Source of the DNA: Pomphorhynchus laevis
Lineage: Eukaryota > Acanthocephala > Palaeacanthocephala > Echinorhynchida > Pomphorhynchidae
Reading direction: 5' to 3'
NCBI GenBank assembly: GCA_012934845.2
Contig: WNNJ02003702.1
Span: 19,467-83,466 of the forward strand
Length of the DNA: 64,000 nucleotides
A program made the position numbers and the translations under genes. The notes under the pieces are model-generated. The model did no database searches. It saw only the letters and a list, made by a program, of their open reading frames with translations, and was not told the DNA's origin. Below are positions 58,264-64,000 of the stretch, one piece after another. Every line of letters starts with the position of its first letter. The first letter of the stretch is position 1.

Positions 58264-60680
58264 TTAACTATTCACAAAATTTTTGTGGATACAAGAAAAT
58301 TTGTTAATTTTCAATTTTTTATAATATATAAAGTTATCAGTGTCTCTGTCCGTTGTCCCCAGCATAGAAACTGCCTTGCCAGTTTGCACGGCCAGGCTGA
58401 TCCTCTGGAGTAAAAATGTCTTTGCGCAAGGCTCGTCGCAGTGACAGCGGAGACGCTTACCTAGCTTATAAGAAAAAACAGTAGTCCCTCTACCCAAGGC
58501 GCTGAGAGTTTCAATCCCCGTTGTATGAAATCCATGCCACTGGATGTGATGGCCTCGTACTTTTTCTTCTTTCTTTCCTCAGCTTCTGTGACTACGGCAC
58601 TTGGTCCTGATAACGCCGTAGATAAATGACTTGGAGACAGTGGACCTACACATTTCTCGTCCCAGCATGCAAAACACCCACTTCCCACGGGGTCACCGTG
58701 CCGCCATCCGGTCGTTTTCCGTCGGAGCGAGTGAAACCTGGAGGTTCAAGGCAGCTCGATACGTAAGCTTTTCCTAACGCATCTTGAACAATGCTGTTCA
58801 GCATTGAATGACGGGCAAAACGGCCAGCGGAACGTGAACAACTAAAGCCATGCGTTCGTAGTCTGTCAACGACCGCACCGCAACGGCACGTGTGGGGTTG
58901 AATATTGGCGTTCCTAATCGTAAGGCGATTGCCACTCTTAAGACTTCGTCTGTTAGCAAAGTTCCAGTCGTGGACATTGGAACTGCCTGTAGGAATGTTC
59001 CAGCAGCGGGTGCCTTAACGTTGATTAGGCGGCCTGTAGTAATTGCATCGATAGCACTTGCCGCGAGCTTGAGCGCACTTACCTCGAATAGAGGGATGTT
59101 TCATTCTTTTGGCGTGGTCCCAAAGTAGGCAAATGCTCGGCGACGGTGGCGTTAATTGGATAGTACCAATCATTTGGTTGTTTTCGCCGGAAGCCAGAGC
59201 TCTGCCTTTTACTAATTAAGTGCCAATGATCAAGGTTGTCGTGAAAATCTTTCGTTCCGAACAGGAATGAGTCTTGAAGTTCTGTAGGGAGAAGATCAAA
59301 GACGACCGATAGCGATGTCAGGTAAGACGATGAGTAAGCTGGTGTGGCAATGATTCTTACGCTTGAAATGCCTAGATCCCCGTGAGTTATCGGCAAAGTG
59401 GCTTGTTGCCAGCTTGATAATGATATTTTGACGTTAAGTACTTTCTCAAGTTGGTCCCTCCGAGCAGCATCATAATCCTGGAGAACACTGCTTTAGTAAC
59501 ATGACGTGGAGCTGAGTGTGCACATCAGTTTTGAAGCGCTGAGAACATTCTGGAGCAGTAAAAATGCAAGGTGTGTGTTGAGTCCGGCCAAGTGGCCTCC
59601 CATCAATTTCAGTTGCGATATCTTATCAAGTAGTACCTTATCATCGACTTTTGAGCTAGCTAGGGCGCCCCAGTAGAGTGGCGTCAGCCGGCTTAACGTG
59701 CTTTATACCTGGGAGAATTGTGCGAATCCTTGAAAGCGCGGTTGGTGAGTGTGAAACGAATTCGCATTTCGTTTCGTTTAGATATAGTCCGAATTCAGGG
59801 CCGAGTGGGGTTAGTAGTTCGATATAGTGGCATATGTCTTCGGTGTGGCCTCCGATAACACTGTCATCGAGATACTACACATTAAAACTGGAAGTGAGTT
59901 TTTTGAGCAGTGGATTGATGGCAAGGCAGAATAATAGCAGGCCGAGAGGATCGCCTTCTTGAACTCCTTCTTGTGATTTGATCGTGTGATCGCCGTATTG
60001 CAGGATACTTACGCCGGAATAGCGACAATTAACGAAGCGGAATAACGCGAGAAAGTGCTGTGTCGTTTCTGTCAGCACAGCTGTACGACTAACATTGTTG
60101 AATGCATTAGTATTATCTATCTTTAACAGGCCTTCCCCGCACGTCATTCCTACATAGAGGAATAAGTGTGTGGCGTACAATACCGCTTCACAACCTGATT
60201 TTACTCATACGCCGATTTGATAAGGCTTCAGAAATGTGGAAGCTTCACTGCGAATCAGTAACGAGGCAGTCTTTGCCACCAAACGACTGAGTGTATTGCC
60301 AATTGCGATCGGACGAAGCCATCCATCTTTCTTGTTAAAACTCAGTAGAGTGGCGCCAAAGAAATACGGCTGAATTGTTTTTGGTACATATTCTTTAAGG
60401 ACGATATTGATGAAATTTGTCAACTGTTTGGCTAGTCCTGTGTCTCTCCAAGTGTCTCCTGTGCCGACTAGGCGTTGAAGGTGACGTGTGCGAAGTCTGT
60501 CAAAACCTCCCGCCGTTCTCTTAGGAAAAGAGCGCATCGCCGCGATAACGTCATCCGGAGTTGCTATAAGCGCATCTGGGAGATCTGTTGAATATATACC
60601 AGATTGAATATTAGTGTTCCTTAGTGGATGTTTAAGGCGCATCAACTGAGCATTTTCGTGGGATAAAAGGCGAGCTGTTC
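58264..60680 (-). mobile_element. RT element, second PD-(D/E)XK family, copy Y
   Basis: Minus strand: RTAGGFDRLRTRHLQ and GWLRPIAIGNTLSRLVAK (60205-60645), LLKIDNTNAFNNVSRTAVL (motif A), SQEGVQEGDPLGLLLFCLAI (motif B, about 59940), then a TAG stop at 59875-59877 exactly where the family has Trp before YLDDSVIGG (motif C). The connection follows (LPITHGDLGISSVRIIA, about 59390), then CRCGAVVDRLRTHGFSC (zinc-ribbon-like, about 58890), SDGKRPDG and FACWDEKC (nuclease-like, about 58710-58660), KKKYEAITS and KTFLLQRISLAVQTGKAVSM at the end. Several frameshifts. Confidence 0.82.
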
Positions 60681-60689
60681 GTCACTTGA

Positions 60690-61740
60690 AGCAATTCTAA
60701 CAGCCCTTCTGATGTCCCCGCTCTCGACCTATCTTGTTATCATCTGATGGCAATCGGCATGAAAACGAATTGTCGATTATCTAATTCACTATATTTTTCA
60801 CGCTTCCGGAGCTCTGTTAAATCGGTTACACTACCCACGGACACGACATCAAGTGCTTCATAACTTGATACTAGAGTATTTACGCAGGTGAAATCCCATA
60901 ATAGGAGTTTTCCATCCTTCTACTGTATCAGCGATCAACCATCTAGGCGCTTACCGTAGTTCGGCAACAGCTATGCTGGCTCTAAGCGAGCGGCAAACCT
61001 GCGGCGGAAAGAGCCGATTTCATAATCCTGTTCAATTCTGAGTGGCGAGAGTGTCGCGATTTAACAAGCGAGCAGTCGAGTTTATGGAATCCTGATAAAT
61101 CTGTGCTTATTCCTCACCTGCTTAGCATTTCCCCGCAGAATTGAATGCTGAGACGGAGTGTAACCGCCATAGCAAAAGTTCTGTCGTCGATCCTAGTGCC
61201 AACAACTGAAATGGGCAGTGCTGTCAGAAACGCCCCGGAGTTATTTCCAGCTTCGCCTAGCAACCGCGCACGACTCTTAGCCGTTTCTGTCGTAGAAAGT
61301 AGGGACTTCCTGGTTAACTTGTGCAAGGGACGAGACCGACGTCTTTGAACATGAGCTTCCGTCGGTGTATTCTCTTCACACAATTCGGTCGATTGTGTTA
61401 CTCCTGAAATGTATGTAGCAATGTTAATCCATCTTAGACTCCTGAGATCCGGCCCGAGTAAGGGCCCTATCAAATCCGACGTTCCAGCAAGAGACGATAG
61501 GTAGGCGGCAATAGCGACTTCTTGGTTAGGAATTTTCCGAGTCCACAAAGATCCACAGTTAGTGTTGCTTGGGCGTATGCCTTATCACTGATGTTAAGTA
61601 ATCTACCCAAAGATTCGCGTAGGGTTTTGTCGTATGAATGCAGCGAAAATCTGCAATCGAAACATGGTGCACTGCGTAATAAATGAGAAATTCTAGGTAT
61701 GTGGAAGCTGGATCTTAAGAGAAATATTGAAAATTGACCT
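60690..61740 (-). mobile_element. RT element, second PD-(D/E)XK family, copy X (C-terminal half)
   Basis: The frame 61548-61114 contains KLTRKSLLSTTETAKSRARL, GNNSGAFLTALPISVVGTRI and FAMAVTLRLSI, the segment before the zinc-ribbon region. Lower coordinates give SRHSRHSELNRIMKSALSAA, GKLLLWDFTCVNTLVSSYEA and KYSELDNRQFVFMPIAI. RT is missing. It abuts copy Y head to tail with no spacer of note. Confidence 0.72.
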
Positions 61741-61975
61741 GATCATTGCTGAATATTTTAAAATACATGATCGTTCCTGAATATTTTAAAATACATATCA
61801 GGATGGATATATTTCTAACAAATTTTACTTTTGATTTTTCTAGATACTGTTTTTACTATTAGAAATTAAATTGCTCATCCCAAATTTCAGTGAAGAATAT
61901 CTAGTGAAAAAGGCTCACGAGTACTCTGCATTGTGTTAGGTCAGCTGGGTGGGATTGCCTCATCTCTAGACAGAG

Positions 61976-62520
61976 CTAGGGAGCGGAAAGGTTGCCCTTC
62001 TCGCTACCAACTCCGTCCTGGGCGAGTACTTGCATACGGGCAATGTCTTCATTTCCCATTAAGGCGCTTGTGTCCTTCGCTTTCAGGAGTTTTCCGATCT
62101 TGATGGGGGAACGGAATGAGCGATGCACCCCTCTTTTTAGATTGTGGCATAATTTGTTGTTTGGGAATTTCAGGGGAAGAGTACAATGCCGAAAGTATAT
62201 CGGCCGCCATACTTTCATCTGTTTTAGTATAGATCGTTTATTAGAATCTATAATATAGAGGATATCCTTGTCGGACATTCTTGAAGCTGTTGTGGAGAAG
62301 CTTGCATCATCTTTCTTAATTTGAGCCGGACGAGAAAACTTCATCCTATAGTTCATAAAGACGGAACATTTGCGGGAAAAAGCTGGGTGGTCACCTGCAC
62401 AGTTAGAACAAACGGAGAGAGCCCCTCATTTCTCCACCTTAACTAAGCTTTGACAGGAATCAAGGCTACATATTCCACAGGATTTTTTGTTGGGAAGATG
62501 AAAACATCTAATCAAGGCTG
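61976..62520 (-). mobile_element. LINE gag-like ORF1 fragment
   Basis: Minus strand: CFHLPNKKSCGICSLDSC, then CSNCAGDHPAFSRKC (zinc knuckle) and VFMNYRMKFSRPAQI, followed by a polar ORF1 region to 61976. It resembles the knuckle and FxSYK end at 29226-29350, so probably a related LINE. Only the 5' part is present. Confidence 0.65.
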
Positions 62521-64000
62521 CAATTCATGCCCGTGCAATGAACGAGTTTAATTTTAACTCTTTTTAGCTTTAAAAGAAACCAATTATCATAACGCATGCT
62601 TCACAATTCATACGTTACAACGCAAATGTACACCTGCAACTAATTTTTGTAAATTTTATGCAAAAATCTTTAAAAAGTAGTAGAATCGTTAAGGAATTGA
62701 AAAATCACATTTCACAAAATATTCAGGAATGATCAGGTAAAATTCACCTGATCGTTTTTAAATATTTTAAAATACATGATCGTTCCTGAATATTTTAAAA
62801 TATCTATCAGGATAGATATATTTCTAACAAATTTTACTTTTAATTTTGCTAGATACTGTTTTTACCATTAGAAATTTAATTTGTCCGCATAAAATATAAA
62901 ACAATATTTCTGCAAATGTGAATTTCTTGAGATGACAAAATATAAAATAAGAATTTGTAATTTAAATTGTTTAATTAACGCATGGCTCCAAAATTACTTT
63001 ATTCAAAGAACCCGATGAGAACCAATTATTATATATTGTAAACTTAAAGAAGCAATAATGCCACATTTAAAGGAAATTTTAATGTTAATGTTAATATCAC
63101 AAATGGAAAATAATTAATTTATTAAGAATTAAATAAAGTTTAATCATTTAAATACTTTATCATTCATGTTTAATTATTCAATTTAATCATTCATTTTTAA
63201 AAATTATATAATTAATAATTATATAAGTGCAATCATCATCAAGATAAAAATTTTTGTCTTGAGGATGATAGCAGTTAGCTATCGAAAATGTTACTTTTCA
63301 TAAAAATAATTTCACTTTCTCCACTAATTAAATATAATAATTTAATTATTATTTAATCATTAAAAAAATTAAAAGATTATAAAAGACAGGAACAACAAAC
63401 TGATTTAAAGAAAAATTAAATAACATTAAAGAACATCACAGTTAAAGACATTAGAATGGGATTAAGATAAAACAAATAATTAAAAAATAATCATTAGAAA
63501 AATAATTATAATTCAATTTAAATTTAGATTAATTTAATGATATTTGAAAAGGATTTGTTTTCAAAAAACATGAAACATTTAAGATACCGTTCAACTTACG
63601 AGAAAATTTAACTTTTATTATTATTTGAAAAAAACCCTAGAATATTTTTTAATAAGATTTTTTCAACTTATTCAAATAATATAAACATAATGCGAATTCA
63701 TCGGTTAGTGTTTATTTTTGATTGTCGATAGTTCGCATTACCAACCACCGGCCTGAAATGAACATTAACAATCCAGCTGACGATGCAAAAAATATAGTTT
63801 CAAACATGTTCTTGAACATCCAGCAATAGACAAGCCCGCCAATAAGACCTGAAAGATTTAAATTAATAAAATATGTTAAATATTAAATTTTAATTAATAA
63901 ATTTAATTAAAATATGAGATATTTAATTAATATAATTAAACAAGGACAATTAATACATTCAAAATACATTGTTATAAAGTAATAAGCAATTCATGATATA
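62519..64000. repeat. Segmental duplicate of 54.0-56.57 kb (copy B)
   Basis: Matching blocks: 62519-62760 with 54010-54250, 63005-63170 with 54245-54420, and 63205-64000 with 55735-56570 (offset about 7454). The last is nearly identical over about 800 bp. Copy B lacks the palindrome and the possible exon at 55620-55751. It runs off the window end. Confidence 0.88.
63712..63848 (-). CDS. Last exon of a small membrane protein, copy B
   Basis: The same 44-codon phase-2 exon as at 56258-56394 (LIGGLVYCWMFKNMFE to DNQK-stop), with the same acceptor TTTCAG. No LINE interrupts it on its 5' side within the window, so this is the better candidate for the functional gene, whose other exons would lie beyond 64000. 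Confidence 0.6.

Noticed and set aside
58892-59128. Plus-strand ORF of 78 codons
   Set aside because: It is antisense to the minus-strand RT element C-terminal region.
1-64000. CRISPR arrays, operons, phage or bacterial genes
   Set aside because: None seen. The tandem arrays have 380-bp or very short units without spacer logic, and the coding content is metazoan.
1-64000. tRNA and rRNA genes
   Set aside because: No cloverleaf with A and B boxes and no rRNA core segment was recognisable by eye. A tRNAscan/Infernal run would be needed to exclude them.

Overview
This is a strongly AT-rich piece of an animal nuclear genome. It has no operons, Shine-Dalgarno sites or bacterial gene density. The host genes are metazoan: a FoxA-type forkhead factor, an EI24/EPG-4-like ER membrane protein and the mitochondrial ribosomal protein uL14m. 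The rest is mostly decayed retroelements and satellites. An invertebrate is likely, but nothing here fixes the phylum and I do not name one.

Layout. FoxA lies at 0.3-1.6 kb (minus). Then come about 6 kb of AT-rich DNA without genes, and 3' ends of a Penelope-like element (PLE) at 7.8-10.2 kb. At 10.85-14.63 kb there is a reverse transcriptase (RT) element with an N-terminal Cys-rich domain and a C-terminal PD-(D/E)XK-like domain. It is bounded by a perfect 18-bp terminal inverted repeat. A nearly full-length APE-type LINE occupies 16.5-20.5 kb (plus). A PLE with its GIY-YIG domain at the N terminus (Naiad/Chlamys arrangement) lies at 22.4-27.3 kb (minus), with an RTE-type LINE nested in it. 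The 5' part of another LINE is at 28.6-29.9 kb. EI24 is at 31.8-32.9 kb (minus), and a possible last exon is at 35.85-36.16 kb. A 380-bp satellite array (about seven units) lies at 37.9-40.4 kb and ends in a (TA)n tract. uL14m is at 42.7-43.1 kb (minus). Decayed satellite units and 463-bp repeats follow at 43.3-45.4 kb. From 47 kb to the end lie more RT fragments, a second PLE, MITE-like inverted repeats, a CR1-like LINE, two abutting copies of a second PD-(D/E)XK RT family, and a near-identical duplication carrying a short membrane-protein exon at 56.3 and 63.7 kb.

The recurrent unusual theme is small self-cleaving-RNA architecture. Two of the 463-bp repeats carry, on the minus strand, a type I hammerhead ribozyme core with a covarying stem I. 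The 380-bp satellite carries every hammerhead core segment and its three matching stems, but in the opposite cyclic order to a normal hammerhead. Shorter motifs with a palindromic stem III occur at several repeat ends. The PLE 3' ends carry a conserved hairpin followed by a pseudoknot. Together with the PLEs this suggests a genome with active or recent ribozyme-bearing retroelements or satellites. Every transposon ORF I could read contains stops or frameshifts, so the copies seen here look dead at the protein level.

Limits: all translations and pairings were made by eye. Clade names for RTs are family-level judgements, splice sites are unverified, and no database search was possible.
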